NCBI RefSeq assembly: GCF_033845285.1
Contig: NZ_JAWXCX010000001.1
Location: 2,805,495 to 2,869,494 of the forward strand
Direction: 5' to 3'
DNA length: 64,000 nt
Origin: Marinococcus sp. PL1-022
GTDB taxonomy: Bacteria > Bacillota > Bacilli > Bacillales > Marinococcaceae
The stretch's first letter is position 1. The number at the start of each line of letters is the position of its first letter. This document shows, in pieces, positions 1 to 8,602 of this stretch. The notes under the pieces are model-generated. The model was not told where the DNA came from, did no database searches, and was given only the letters and a program-made list of their open reading frames with translations. Position numbers and translations under genes: made by a program.

Positions 1-71
1 TCTTCTAGGTCTACCATTATTTACCCTTCCTGTTTGCAATAAAAACCGTAGGGCCCGCTTCATTTTTCTGC

Positions 72-119
72 TTGACGTTTATCATTTCCAATTGTATAAC
101 TAATTTGTAAGCGTATTCA
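72..119 (+). promoter_or_regulatory. cstA promoter with cre-like CcpA site
   Basis: A sigma-A-like promoter is visible: TTGACG at 72-77, a 17-nt spacer and TATAAC at 95-100. The sequence tgtaagcgtattca at 106-119 matches the cre consensus TGWAANCGNTNWCA with one mismatch and sits at the expected transcription start. CcpA bound there would repress in glucose, as known for cstA in Bacillus. An AGGAGG ribosome binding site follows at about 127-132. I see no gene in bases 1-71. Confidence 0.7.
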
Positions 120-140
120 AATTATCAGGAGGACGACATC

Positions 141-1601
141 ATGATTACTTTTATCATCGCAGTAGCATTACTGATTGTCGGCTATTTTACATACGGCGCT
201 TTTATTGAAAAATTATTTACTGCAAACGACAAGCGGGCAACCCCCGCCTTCACTAAACAGGATAATGTCGACTACCTACCCATGGGAACGAAAAGAAACT
301 CCATGATTCAGCTGCTGAACATTGCCGGCGTCGGCCCAATCTTCGGCCCGATTATGGGAGCTCTCTACGGTCCGGTTGCTTTTTTATGGATCGTGTTCGG
401 CGCTATTTTTGCCGGTGCGGTGCATGATTACTTAACCGGAATGATTTCCATCCGGAACGGTGGCGCCCACCTTCCGCAGCTGGCCGGCAAATTTCTCGGC
501 AAGTCGATGAAGCATATTGTGAATGGCTTTTCCGTGCTTCTTTTATTATTAGTTGGAACCGTTTTCGTCACCGCTCCCGCGGAGCTGCTGAATGGAATTC
601 TCCCTGGATGGATCGGCCTTGCTGCCATTATTACAGTTATTTTTGCTTACTATACGCTCGCGACACTTCTTCCGGTGGATAAAATCATCGGCAAAATCTA
701 CCCAATTCTCGGGGCGCTGCTTCTGCTGAGCGCTGTCGGTATCGGCGGTGGGCTGATTGTGCAGGGGCAGCCGATTCCCGAGCTTTCGTTTCAAAACATG
801 CACCCGGACCAGGCACCTATTTTTCCGCTGCTCTTTTTAACTATTTCCTGCGGGGCTATCTCCGGCTTTCATGCCACCCAGACACCGATTATTTCCCGCA
901 CCACCCAGAGCGAGGGCAGCGGAAGAAAAATCTTCTACGGGATGATGATCGCAGAAGGCATCATCGCCATGATCTGGGCCGCTGCTGCCATGAGCATTTT
1001 CAACGGGGTCTCCCTGAATGAAATCATCGCTGCCGGCGGCCCCGGGGCTGTGGTCAGCGAGGTTTCAATGACAATGCTTGGTGCTGTCGGCGGTACACTT
1101 GCCGTTCTCGGGGTCATTGTACTTCCAATCACTTCCGGCGATACGTCGTTTAGAAGTGCACGGATGATTATTGCCGACTACTTCCGGATCAATCAAAAGA
1201 AAATGCCGAACCGGCTGTGGATCGCGCTTCCATTGTTTGTCGCCTCGTTTGCTTTAACGAACATGGACTTCACCATTTTATGGCGGTACTTTTCCTGGGC
1301 CAATCAATCCACCGCTATGATCGCCCTGTGGGTCGGTGCCATGTATCTCGTGCTCGCCGGGAAAAACCACTGGGTCGCTTCAATTCCGGCCACGTTTATG
1401 ACCATGGCCACGTTCACCTACATTTTAAACGCGCCGATCGGCTTTGGGCTTCCGATGGAATTAAGCTATATTCTTGCAGCCATCGGTACGCTCATTGTGA
1501 TCGCCCTGTTTGTTAAACGGGCCCGCGCCTACGTGGGAACCAGGTTCCCGGTCGACGAACAGATCGAATCGACATATGAAAAAGCACCTGCCAAAGCATA
1601 A
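141..1601 (+). CDS. cstA: CstA-family carbon starvation membrane protein
   Basis: This is a 486-residue, very hydrophobic protein with a dozen or more membrane segments. Conserved CstA features include the Gly/Pro-rich stretch near residues 60-80 (IAGVGPIFGPIMGALYG) and the HDY motif near residue 95. It is shorter than the roughly 600-700 residue E. coli and B. subtilis CstA and fits the compact ~480-residue branch. CstA proteins take up peptides or pyruvate when carbon runs out; the substrate of this branch is not known to me. The gene is monocistronic: it has its own promoter with a cre-like site, an AGGAGG ribosome binding site, and a hairpin terminator just after the stop. Confidence 0.9.
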   Translation: MITFIIAVALLIVGYFTYGAFIEKLFTANDKRATPAFTKQDNVDYLPMGTKRNSMIQLLNIAGVGPIFGPIMGALYGPVAFLWIVFGAIFAGAVHDYLTGMISIRNGGAHLPQLAGKFLGKSMKHIVNGFSVLLLLLVGTVFVTAPAELLNGILPGWIGLAAIITVIFAYYTLATLLPVDKIIGKIYPILGALLLLSAVGIGGGLIVQGQPIPELSFQNMHPDQAPIFPLLFLTISCGAISGFHATQTPIISRTTQSEGSGRKIFYGMMIAEGIIAMIWAAAAMSIFNGVSLNEIIAAGGPGAVVSEVSMTMLGAVGGTLAVLGVIVLPITSGDTSFRSARMIIADYFRINQKKMPNRLWIALPLFVASFALTNMDFTILWRYFSWANQSTAMIALWVGAMYLVLAGKNHWVASIPATFMTMATFTYILNAPIGFGLPMELSYILAAIGTLIVIALFVKRARAYVGTRFPVDEQIESTYEKAPAKA

Positions 1602-1605
1602 TAAA

Positions 1606-1634
1606 AAGGCACCGCCCATCCCGGGTGGTGCCTT
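1606..1634 (+). terminator. Terminator between convergent cstA and argS
   Basis: A 12-bp inverted repeat (aaggcaccgccc / gggtggtgcctt, with one G-U pair on the plus strand) has a 5-nt loop. It lies between the cstA stop and the argS stop, which converge here. A-rich sequence on the left makes it usable in the argS direction too. Confidence 0.75.
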
Positions 1635-1642
1635 CGTCGTTA

Positions 1643-3313
1643 TTACATCGTTTCCGGCGCGTTTACGCCAATAAGGTCCAGACCGTTCTGCACCGTCGTC
1701 TGGACTGCCTTCGCCAGTACGAGTCTTGCCTGGGTTTTCGGCTCATCCTCAGCGTCCATGACGCGGTCTGCGTTGTAGAAGCTGTGAAATGCAGACGCCA
1801 GCTCATGAAGGTAGGTGGTCATGCGGTGCGGAGCGTATTTATCCGCTGCAATGGCCACTTCTTCCGGGAATTCACCGATTTTTTTCAGCACGTCCAGCTC
1901 CTTTTCACTATGAATTGGCGTCAAATCTGCCTGGGGATCAAACGTAATGCCGCGCTCCTCCGCCTGACGGAAAATGCTGCAAAGCCGGGCGTAGGCGTAC
2001 TGCACATAATATACCGGATTTTCGTTCGACTGCGATTTGGCCAGACTCAAATCAAAGTCCATATGTGTGTCCGGGCTTCTCATCGCAAAGAAATACCGGG
2101 TAGCATCGATGCCGACTTCTTCCATGAGGTCCTTCAGCGTTACCGCCTTGCCGGTCCGTTTGCTCATTTTCACTCGCTCGCCGTTTTCAAACAGATTCAC
2201 CATTTGGATAATCTGCGTTTCGAGCTGTTCTTTGTCATAACCAAGCGCCTGCACGGCTGCTTCCATCCGTGGAATATAGCCGTGGTGGTCCGCCCCCCAG
2301 ATATTAATAACCTTTTCAAAGCCGCGGCCGAATTTGTTCCGGTGATACGAAATATCCGGCAGCAGATACGTATAGGTGCCGTCATTTTTCACGAGCACCC
2401 GGTCCTTATCGTCCCCGTAACGGCTCGAGCGGAACCATACCGCTCCGTCTTCTTCATACGTTTCACCCTGGTCATGAAGGTACTGCAGAGTTTCTTCCAC
2501 ATTGCCATTTGTGTAAAGAGAGGTTTCCGAATACCACACGTCAAAGCGGACTCTGAATTGTTCAAGATCCTGCTTCAGCTTTTCGACTTCACGCTTAAGG
2601 CCGTACTCGCGGAAAAACTCGAGCCGTTCCTCCTCCTCGACGTGGACAAACCGGTCGCCCTGCTCGCTGGCAAGCTCTTCACCGAACTGGCGCACGTCTG
2701 CTCCCTGATAGCCGCCTTCAGGCATTTCCATATCCATGCCAAGCGCTTCAAAGTACCGGCTTTCGACCGATCTGGCCAGGTTTACGATCTGGTTGCCGGC
2801 ATCGTTAATGTAATATTCACGCGTCACGTCGTAGCCGGCAAAGTCCAGAATATTACAGAGCGAGTCCCCCACAGCCGCACCGCGGGCATGACCGAGGTGG
2901 AGGTTGCCGGTTGGATTCGCTGATACAAACTCCACCTGAACCTTCTTCTGCTTTCCAACATCAGAACGGCCGTAGTCCGCTCCCTGGTTGAGCACTTCCG
3001 GAATCACGTCGATCAAATAGCGGTTATCCATAAAAAAGTTAATAAAGCCAGGCCCCGCAATTTCGATGTTTTTAACGGAGGCCTTGTCTGTGTTTAAGTG
3101 ATTGACGATGTCCTCGGCGATCGCCCGTGGAGCCTTTTTTGCCACACTTGCGAGCTTCATCGCTGCATTGGACGCAAAGTCTCCGTGGCTTTTTTCCTTC
3201 GGGGTTTCAAGAACAATTTCCGGGACGTCCTCCCCCCGGGCAAGTCCTGCCGCTTCAATTGCCGCAGCAACTTCTGTTTTCAGCTGCTCTTTCACCTGAT
3301 CCATTATATTCAT
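1643..3313 (-). CDS. argS: Arginyl-tRNA synthetase
   Basis: Class I aminoacyl-tRNA synthetase that charges tRNA-Arg in the cytoplasm. The HIGH signature appears as HLGHARGA near residue 140 and the KMSKS loop as VKMSKRTGK near residue 385. The N-terminal Add1 domain and the C-terminal anticodon-binding DALR domain (with [16 protein letters not shown]) are both present. The length of 556 residues is normal. I start at the ATG at 3313, 12 nt after AGGAGG. A longer TTG start at 3334 would include the ribosome binding site itself and is rejected. The gene begins 4 nt after the DUF1934 stop, so the two are co-transcribed, an arrangement common in Bacillus (ywiB-argS). Confidence 0.96.
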   Translation of the reverse strand: MNIMDQVKEQLKTEVAAAIEAAGLARGEDVPEIVLETPKEKSHGDFASNAAMKLASVAKKAPRAIAEDIVNHLNTDKASVKNIEIAGPGFINFFMDNRYLIDVIPEVLNQGADYGRSDVGKQKKVQVEFVSANPTGNLHLGHARGAAVGDSLCNILDFAGYDVTREYYINDAGNQIVNLARSVESRYFEALGMDMEMPEGGYQGADVRQFGEELASEQGDRFVHVEEEERLEFFREYGLKREVEKLKQDLEQFRVRFDVWYSETSLYTNGNVEETLQYLHDQGETYEEDGAVWFRSSRYGDDKDRVLVKNDGTYTYLLPDISYHRNKFGRGFEKVINIWGADHHGYIPRMEAAVQALGYDKEQLETQIIQMVNLFENGERVKMSKRTGKAVTLKDLMEEVGIDATRYFFAMRSPDTHMDFDLSLAKSQSNENPVYYVQYAYARLCSIFRQAEERGITFDPQADLTPIHSEKELDVLKKIGEFPEEVAIAADKYAPHRMTTYLHELASAFHSFYNADRVMDAEDEPKTQARLVLAKAVQTTVQNGLDLIGVNAPETM

Positions 3314-3317
3314 ATGC

Positions 3318-3755
3318 TCATACGTCCTCCTCAATAACGATCGAAATTTCGTAACGCCCTACCGGCGTCCCCTGCAGTGCCAGCCGGTAATGAAAATCAA
3401 TATGCATCATCCAGCCGGGGTTGGCCCTGGTCACAGCCAGATGGTCTGTTACCGCTTCTGTATGAAGGCGGCCGTAGCCCATATCGTAGGTGCCTTCGGT
3501 ACGTTCGCCGTACGCATAGACCTGACGCATGGCCACGGCCCCGCTTCGGAGCACCATAACCTCTGCATCTCCGATTTTCAGCGTTGTCTGTACTTTCCCT
3601 ATGCCCTCAAGCTCTTCTTCAAACCGGACATAGGTCCATTCCTGTTTTTCGTACATTTCGCCGTCTGCGTTCAGTTGGATGGTTTCACGTTCATCCTCCT
3701 GCTGCATATTGGTTGTCATAGCGACTTTTACCGGGGTCTTTGCTGTGTCTGCCAC
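3318..3755 (-). CDS. DUF1934 (YwiB-like) beta-barrel protein
   Basis: This 145-residue soluble protein matches the DUF1934/YwiB family, small calycin-like beta-barrels found upstream of argS in Bacillaceae. The C-terminal part ([11 protein letters not shown], then a strand-rich [13 protein letters not shown]) is typical. The function is unknown. The start is a GTG at 3755 preceded by AAAGGTGG at 6 nt; the upstream in-frame ATG at 3785 has no ribosome binding site. It is the first gene of an operon with argS. A weak -10-like TAAAAT lies upstream on the minus strand near 3824-3829. Confidence 0.85.
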   Translation of the reverse strand: MADTAKTPVKVAMTTNMQQEDERETIQLNADGEMYEKQEWTYVRFEEELEGIGKVQTTLKIGDAEVMVLRSGAVAMRQVYAYGERTEGTYDMGYGRLHTEAVTDHLAVTRANPGWMMHIDFHYRLALQGTPVGRYEISIVIEEDV

Positions 3756-3878
3756 GATGAGCCACCTTTCTCTATGCCTGCACATACTCGCTTTTAACGT
3801 TCCGGTTAATCACTGTCTTATTTTAACACGACTTCGCGCATTGAGAAGGGAAAATTGATCAATTGAAAAGCCTGCAGA

Positions 3879-3912
3879 CAAAAAAGCTCCCCTGCCGGAG
3901 CAGGGAAGCTTT
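3879..3912 (-). terminator. Terminator of the first sugar ABC operon
   Basis: A 13-position stem with one mismatch (AAAGCTCCCCTGC / GCAGGGAAGCTTT) closes a CGGA tetraloop. It is followed on the minus strand by a U-run. It lies immediately after the stop of the last permease gene. Confidence 0.85.
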
Positions 3913-3914
3913 GA

Positions 3915-4733
3915 TCACCCTTTGACCGAGCCGGCGAGCAGGCCGCGGACAAAGTATCTTCCTAGTACAATATAGACAATCAGCGTCGGCAGGGCGGCAA
4001 GCATGGCGCCGGCCATCTGCACGTTCCACTGCACGATCTGGCTGCCGGATAAATTCTGCAGCGCCACCATAACCGGCTGGCTGTCTGCGTTTGTGATTGT
4101 TACCGCAAACAAAAATTCGTTCCAGATGTTCGTAAACTGCCAGATAGCCACCACGACAAACCCCGTAATGGAAAGAGGGATGATGACACGCCGGAATATC
4201 TGCAGAAAACCTGCTCCGTCAATTTTCGCTGCCTCAATCATCGTATCAGGAATATTCGCATAAAAGTTTCTAAACATCAGGGTCGTAATTGGCAGACCAT
4301 ACACGACGTGGGTCAGAATCAGTCCCGGAATCGAGTTGTACAATTCGATGGTTCTGAGAAATTGAATGAGCGGAATGAGGATACTCTGATACGGAATAAA
4401 CATCCCAAACAGCAGTACGGTAAAAAGAATTTCCGACCCTTTGAACTTCCATTTGGACAGCACATATCCGTTCATCGCCCCGAGCAGCGCTGATAAAATC
4501 GTCGCCGGGATAACCAGATAAAAGCTGTTCGCCAGGTTCGGGGCCAGGGCAGTAAAGGCTTCCGCGTAGCTTGAAAAATCGATCGCTGTCGGAAATGCCC
4601 ACATCGTAGCGAGACTCACTTCATCGAGCGGCTTCAGGCTGGTTACTACGATGACGTAGATCGGTGATAAAAACAGAAGCGACATGAAAATAGCCAGTGC
4701 GTATTTGAATACCGGCGTTAATCGAATGGCCAT
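3915..4733 (-). CDS. CUT1 sugar ABC transporter permease (MalG type)
   Basis: A 272-residue inner-membrane permease with about six membrane helices. The EAA loop that docks the ATPase is visible as EAAKIDGAGFLQIFRRVIIPL near residues 185-205. Homology to the MalG/GanQ/AraQ branch indicates uptake of a mono- or oligosaccharide. It overlaps the upstream permease by 1 nt (TGATG), showing translational coupling. No ATPase is encoded in the cluster, so it probably uses a shared MsmX-type ATPase. The exact sugar cannot be read from the sequence. Confidence 0.92.
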   Translation of the reverse strand: MAIRLTPVFKYALAIFMSLLFLSPIYVIVVTSLKPLDEVSLATMWAFPTAIDFSSYAEAFTALAPNLANSFYLVIPATILSALLGAMNGYVLSKWKFKGSEILFTVLLFGMFIPYQSILIPLIQFLRTIELYNSIPGLILTHVVYGLPITTLMFRNFYANIPDTMIEAAKIDGAGFLQIFRRVIIPLSITGFVVVAIWQFTNIWNEFLFAVTITNADSQPVMVALQNLSGSQIVQWNVQMAGAMLAALPTLIVYIVLGRYFVRGLLAGSVKG

Positions 4734-5692
4734 CAGCCTTCCCTCCTTCGATTGGCGAGTAAGTACGGTACGATGAATACAGCGACCAGGATGAGCATCA
4801 CCATGGCAATGGCTGCCCCGTTTGCATAGTAGTTGGCCCTAAACGTCGTTTCAAACATATACACCCCCGGAACGTCGGTCACAAAATTCGCCCCCGAGCC
4901 GGTCATGGCATAGACAAGGTCAAAGATTTTCAGCGAGATGTGAGCCATAATGATAACGACACTCACGGTAATTGGCAGAAGCAGCGGAATGACTACCTTC
5001 ATGTATACCTTCCACTCCGACGCCCCGTCGACCCGGGCAGCCTCCCGGAGCTCTTCGGGAATGCCACGCAGACCAGCCAGGTACATGGCCAGGGAAAAGC
5101 CGGTCATCTGCCAGACAGCTGCAATAACAAGCGCGATGATGGCGACCGGGAGACCGAATTCAATACTTCCCCACTGAAAGCCGCCCAGAATAGTCGTATC
5201 AGTGTACCAGAGCGGTTCGATACCGAAGAACGCCAAAAATGTATTATAGCCGGTGGACGGGTTTAACAGCCACTGCCAGACAACACCGGTTACGACAAAG
5301 GACAGCGCCATTGGAAAAAGAAAAATATTACGAAAAAGCGCTTCGGCCTTTAGCTTCTGATCGATGAGCACAGCCAGGCCCAATCCACTTACAATTACGA
5401 ACCCGATAAATAGCACTGTGAAAAAAAAGGTGTTCCTTAAATCCGCCTGAAAACGGAAGTCCTGGAACAGGTATATATAGTTTGCAAATCCGGCAAACGA
5501 AAAGTCCGGTGTCAGGCTGTTCCAGTTGCTGAGCGAGACGTACCCCGTCCATCCGATAAATCCGTATACAAATACAGCCACCAGCAAAAACGAGGGGACG
5601 ATAAACGCCACGGCCCACCAGCGGTCCTTGACTGCCTTTTTACGCTTCACCCGATCTTTTGATGCTGTTTTGTCCATTACTTCATCGGCCAT
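4733..5692 (-). CDS. CUT1 sugar ABC transporter permease (MalF/UgpA type)
   Basis: A 319-residue permease with an N-terminal cytoplasmic leader rich in Lys/Arg (residues 1-20) followed by six membrane helices. The EAA loop reads REAARVDGASEWKVYMKVVIPL near residues 215-235. It partners with the downstream MalG-type permease and the upstream binding protein to form a CUT1 importer. A GC-rich hairpin separates it from the binding-protein gene, which should lower permease expression relative to the lipoprotein. Confidence 0.92.
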   Translation of the reverse strand: MADEVMDKTASKDRVKRKKAVKDRWWAVAFIVPSFLLVAVFVYGFIGWTGYVSLSNWNSLTPDFSFAGFANYIYLFQDFRFQADLRNTFFFTVLFIGFVIVSGLGLAVLIDQKLKAEALFRNIFLFPMALSFVVTGVVWQWLLNPSTGYNTFLAFFGIEPLWYTDTTILGGFQWGSIEFGLPVAIIALVIAAVWQMTGFSLAMYLAGLRGIPEELREAARVDGASEWKVYMKVVIPLLLPITVSVVIIMAHISLKIFDLVYAMTGSGANFVTDVPGVYMFETTFRANYYANGAAIAMVMLILVAVFIVPYLLANRRREG

Positions 5693-5710
5693 CTTTTATC
5701 CCTCCTTTGA

Positions 5711-5750
5711 ACAAAAGAAGCCCGGCACCGCTTGCATCGGCACGGGGCTT
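5711..5750 (-). terminator. Intercistronic hairpin between binding protein and permeases
   Basis: On the minus strand GCCCCGTGCCG and CGGTGCCGGGC form an imperfect 11-position stem with a 7-nt loop, followed by TTCTTTTG. The place (after the binding-protein stop, before the permease start) suggests a partial terminator or a 3' stabilising structure. This is the usual way to make more binding protein than membrane component. Confidence 0.65.
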
Positions 5751-5766
5751 TTTTCTGTTAACCTTC

Positions 5767-7083
5767 TTATTTTTGCTCTTCATCCATTGCAGTCTGCATT
5801 GATTCCATCAGCTTCTCTTCGTCGCCCTGCGTAACAAAGATATTTACTGCCTGGTTCGCTTTTGTCACGAAGCCTTCAGAGGCAGCTGAACCGTGCGCAA
5901 GACTTGGCGTAAGCGATGTTTCCTGGAAGTCCTCCATCGTGTCCTGGCCGTATTCGTCATATTTGGACTCATCTGCGTCCACCCGCGCCGGGATCGAACC
6001 TTTTAACGGGTTGAACGTGTCCTGTCCTTCCTTCGAACCGAGCACGCTCAGGAATTCTTTTACCTGTTCCGGATTTTCAACTCCCTTTGGCAGACCGAAC
6101 GTATCAGTGATAACCATGAAATCTTCCGAGGTGCCAGGGAACGGGGTGTAGCCGAAGCCTTCATTTACTTCGAGGCCAAGATCATTTACAAAGTAGCCCT
6201 TTGCCCAGTCGCCCATGTTAATCATGGCAGCTTCGCCGTCTGCAACCATCTGCGCCGAATCCTGCCAGTTTCTCGAAGCGTGGTCCTCATTGACATATTC
6301 AAGCATCTGTCCGAACTGCTCGGTAGCTGTCGCTACACGCTCATCGTCAAAGCCAACTTCTCCTTCAAAGAGGGCTTCATAGTCCTCTGGACCGAGGTTG
6401 GCAAGCAGCAGGTTTTCGTAAATCTGCGTAGCCGGCCACGATTCTTTATCACCCATCGCAAGCGGTGTTACGCCTGCTGCCTCGAGCTCCTCTGCGACTT
6501 CAAAAAACTCATCAACATCAGTTGGCGGCTCGATGTCGTTTTCTTCAAAAACTTCCATGTTGTAAAACATGACGTTTCCGCGGTGAATATTGACCGGTAC
6601 GGAATAAATATCACCGTCCGAGCTGACCATATCGATTAATTCCTCCGGAAACTTGTCATTCAGCTCTTCCTCTTCGTAAAAATCATTCAGCGGCTCCATT
6701 TTGTCTGCCGCCACCCAGCTGTCATTCAGCTCAGCTCCGCCGTGCACCTGGAACGTGGACGGCGGGTCATCACCCTGCATTCTTGTGGCAAGCACTGCTT
6801 TAGCATTCGTACCGGCACCGCCGGCTACAGCTGCGTTTTCCACCGAAATATCGGGATTTTCCTCTTCAAACATATCGATTAAAGCCATCAGGCCGTCTTC
6901 CTCGCCAGCGCCTGTCCACCAGCTGAAGATTTCTACTTCAGCGTCGCTTCCGCCTTCTCCCGAGCCTCCGGAGCTGCCTTCATTTTCCGAACCCGATCCG
7001 GAATCCGAACCGCCTCCCCCACAGGCTGCCAAACCGAACAACAGCAATGAACTTCCTACCAGACCAACACTCTTTTTCAACAT
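5767..7083 (-). CDS. Extracellular sugar-binding lipoprotein
   Basis: A 438-residue family 1 solute-binding protein. The N-terminus is a lipoprotein signal (MLKKSV, hydrophobic run, LAAC lipobox with Cys near residue 21), followed by a Gly/Ser/Glu linker of about 30 residues. The mature part is strongly acidic, a trait of salt-adapted exported proteins. Motifs such as WWTGAGEEDGLMALIDMFE and the C-terminal SIPARVDAD region fit glucose/oligosaccharide binders (the MalE/GtsA class). It heads the operon with two permeases and is divergent in role but adjacent to the sensor system at 7226-11039, which probably controls it. A cre-like site lies just after its -10 element. Confidence 0.92.
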   Translation of the reverse strand: MLKKSVGLVGSSLLLFGLAACGGGGSDSGSGSENEGSSGGSGEGGSDAEVEIFSWWTGAGEEDGLMALIDMFEEENPDISVENAAVAGGAGTNAKAVLATRMQGDDPPSTFQVHGGAELNDSWVAADKMEPLNDFYEEEELNDKFPEELIDMVSSDGDIYSVPVNIHRGNVMFYNMEVFEENDIEPPTDVDEFFEVAEELEAAGVTPLAMGDKESWPATQIYENLLLANLGPEDYEALFEGEVGFDDERVATATEQFGQMLEYVNEDHASRNWQDSAQMVADGEAAMINMGDWAKGYFVNDLGLEVNEGFGYTPFPGTSEDFMVITDTFGLPKGVENPEQVKEFLSVLGSKEGQDTFNPLKGSIPARVDADESKYDEYGQDTMEDFQETSLTPSLAHGSAASEGFVTKANQAVNIFVTQGDEEKLMESMQTAMDEEQK

Positions 7084-7117
7084 GAACCCTCCCCCTTGCA
7101 GGAATAATATGATTTTA

Positions 7118-7143
7118 TGATAACGCTTACAATTTTGATTATA
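7118..7143 (-). promoter_or_regulatory. Promoter and cre-like site of the binding-protein operon
   Basis: Reading the minus strand, TATAAT (7143-7138) forms a good -10, but the matching -35 (CATACA, 17 nt away) is poor, typical of an activator-dependent promoter. The plus-strand sequence tgataacgcttaca at 7118-7131 matches the cre consensus with one mismatch and lies at the start of the transcript. An inverted repeat CAATCttttGATTG at about 7180-7193, upstream of the -35, is a possible landing site for the adjacent AraC-type regulator (inference). Confidence 0.6.
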
Positions 7144-7225
7144 GGTCAGGATCCTGCGTTTGTATGGAGGTATTTTCTATACAATCTTTTGATTGTCTGC
7201 ATTATTTTTAGGTTACTTTATCCTA

Positions 7226-8602
7226 TTACCTTTTGCCCTGCTGATATTGTTTTGGAGAGCATCCCACCTGTTTTTTAAAGACACGGCTGAAATAGTTCGG
7301 GTCTTTGTACCCGATACTGATGCTGATTTCCTTTAACGGCCGTTCGCGGTCCTGAAGCATCCGCTTTGCTTCCTGCATCCGTACACGCGTGACGTAATCA
7401 ACAAATGATACTCCGGTTACTTCTTTAAACTGGTGGGAAAAATAGGCAGGGCTCCATTGCACATACCCCGCTATATCCTCGAGCTGGAGCGGTTTGGCAT
7501 AGTGCTCCTTTACGTAGGCCTTCACCTTTTCAATCTGGTGATGCTCCCGAAAGTGAAGCCCTCTGTATGCCCCCACCACATGAAGGAGCCGCTTCCACTC
7601 CGCCGCATCCGACGGCATATCTTCTTCAAGCGTCCCGTTCATTTCCTTAACCAGTTCTTCAAGCTGAAGCCACAAATGCCTCCTCGATGATTTTTGGGGG
7701 CGGGTATGCCACCATTCGCTCCAATAATAGATGGCGGATTTTTCTTCCCCGGTCCGCAGCGCATTCACAATGGAGGAGACCCACTGGCTGCTCTGTTCCG
7801 GCAGCGCATCCTGATCTTTTTCAAGACCGGACAATGCTTCCACATAAGCCTGGAACAGCTGTTTCACGTCGTGTTCCTTTTCAGAAATTCCTATGGATGC
7901 TTTTTCCCCAAGTTCAAAATGCATGCGGCGGCGGAGACGTTCAACCTCTTCAGAGCCTCTGTTTTTACCCGTGTGGAAGAAAAAAGTCCGAAACCATCCG
8001 TCCGGCTGACGGTCCGTAAGAAAAGCGTCGTTAGTCCACCGGTTCATTTTTTCTTCTATATCCTCCGGCATATCCTCTTCGCGCATGACCACTGCAAAAC
8101 CGTAGGAGGCTTCCGGCACTGCTTCTATGAGAAGATCTGCATGGTTTTCATACGGTTCTCCGTGACAGACGCTCTGGAAAAGAAGCTTTTGCAGCCTGTG
8201 GCTGTACTGTTTCCGCTCCTGCCTGCTGCGGTTTACTGCCGTCTGCACACGCATGAGTGTCTGAATGGTCTCTTCTTTTTTGCCCGGCTTTAACAAATAC
8301 TCCTTTACACCCAGCCCGAGCGCCTCCCGGGCATAGTCGAAGGAATCGTAGGCGGTGACCATAATAAAATGGATGCCGGATGCTGCCTGCTGAATGCGCT
8401 GTATGGCTTCAAGGCCGTTGCACCCCGGCATTTTAATATCCATCAGCATAATGTCCGGGCTTTTTTCGATAGCCAGCTCCACTGCCTCGGGTCCGTTCTC
8501 TGCCTCTCCGATTACTTCAATTTCCGGTAAATGAGCCGCTATCAGCTTTTTCATCGCTTTACGCTCAAGCCATTCATCCTCTGCCATCAATAGTCGTATC
8601 AT
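7226..8602 (-). CDS. AraC-type response regulator (YesN family)
   Basis: A 458-residue response regulator. The N-terminal receiver domain carries the acidic pocket (AEDE) and the phospho-accepting Asp in DIMLMDIKMPG near residue 55. A long middle region follows, and the C-terminal 100 residues are an AraC double helix-turn-helix (IEKVKAYVKEHY to CSPKQYQQ). Start is the ATG at 8602, overlapping the kinase stop as ATGA. A longer start at 8629 lies inside the kinase gene and lacks support. With the kinase and sugar-binding protein upstream it forms a sugar-responsive three-component system, most likely activating the neighbouring CUT1 operon. Confidence 0.92.
   Translation of the reverse strand: MIRLLMAEDEWLERKAMKKLIAAHLPEIEVIGEAENGPEAVELAIEKSPDIMLMDIKMPGCNGLEAIQRIQQAASGIHFIMVTAYDSFDYAREALGLGVKEYLLKPGKKEETIQTLMRVQTAVNRSRQERKQYSHRLQKLLFQSVCHGEPYENHADLLIEAVPEASYGFAVVMREEDMPEDIEEKMNRWTNDAFLTDRQPDGWFRTFFFHTGKNRGSEEVERLRRRMHFELGEKASIGISEKEHDVKQLFQAYVEALSGLEKDQDALPEQSSQWVSSIVNALRTGEEKSAIYYWSEWWHTRPQKSSRRHLWLQLEELVKEMNGTLEEDMPSDAAEWKRLLHVVGAYRGLHFREHHQIEKVKAYVKEHYAKPLQLEDIAGYVQWSPAYFSHQFKEVTGVSFVDYVTRVRMQEAKRMLQDRERPLKEISISIGYKDPNYFSRVFKKQVGCSPKQYQQGKR

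Noticed and set aside
1625-2923. 432-codon open frame on the plus strand inside argS
   Set aside because: It runs antisense through the well-conserved argS gene, has no ribosome binding site and its translation resembles no protein.
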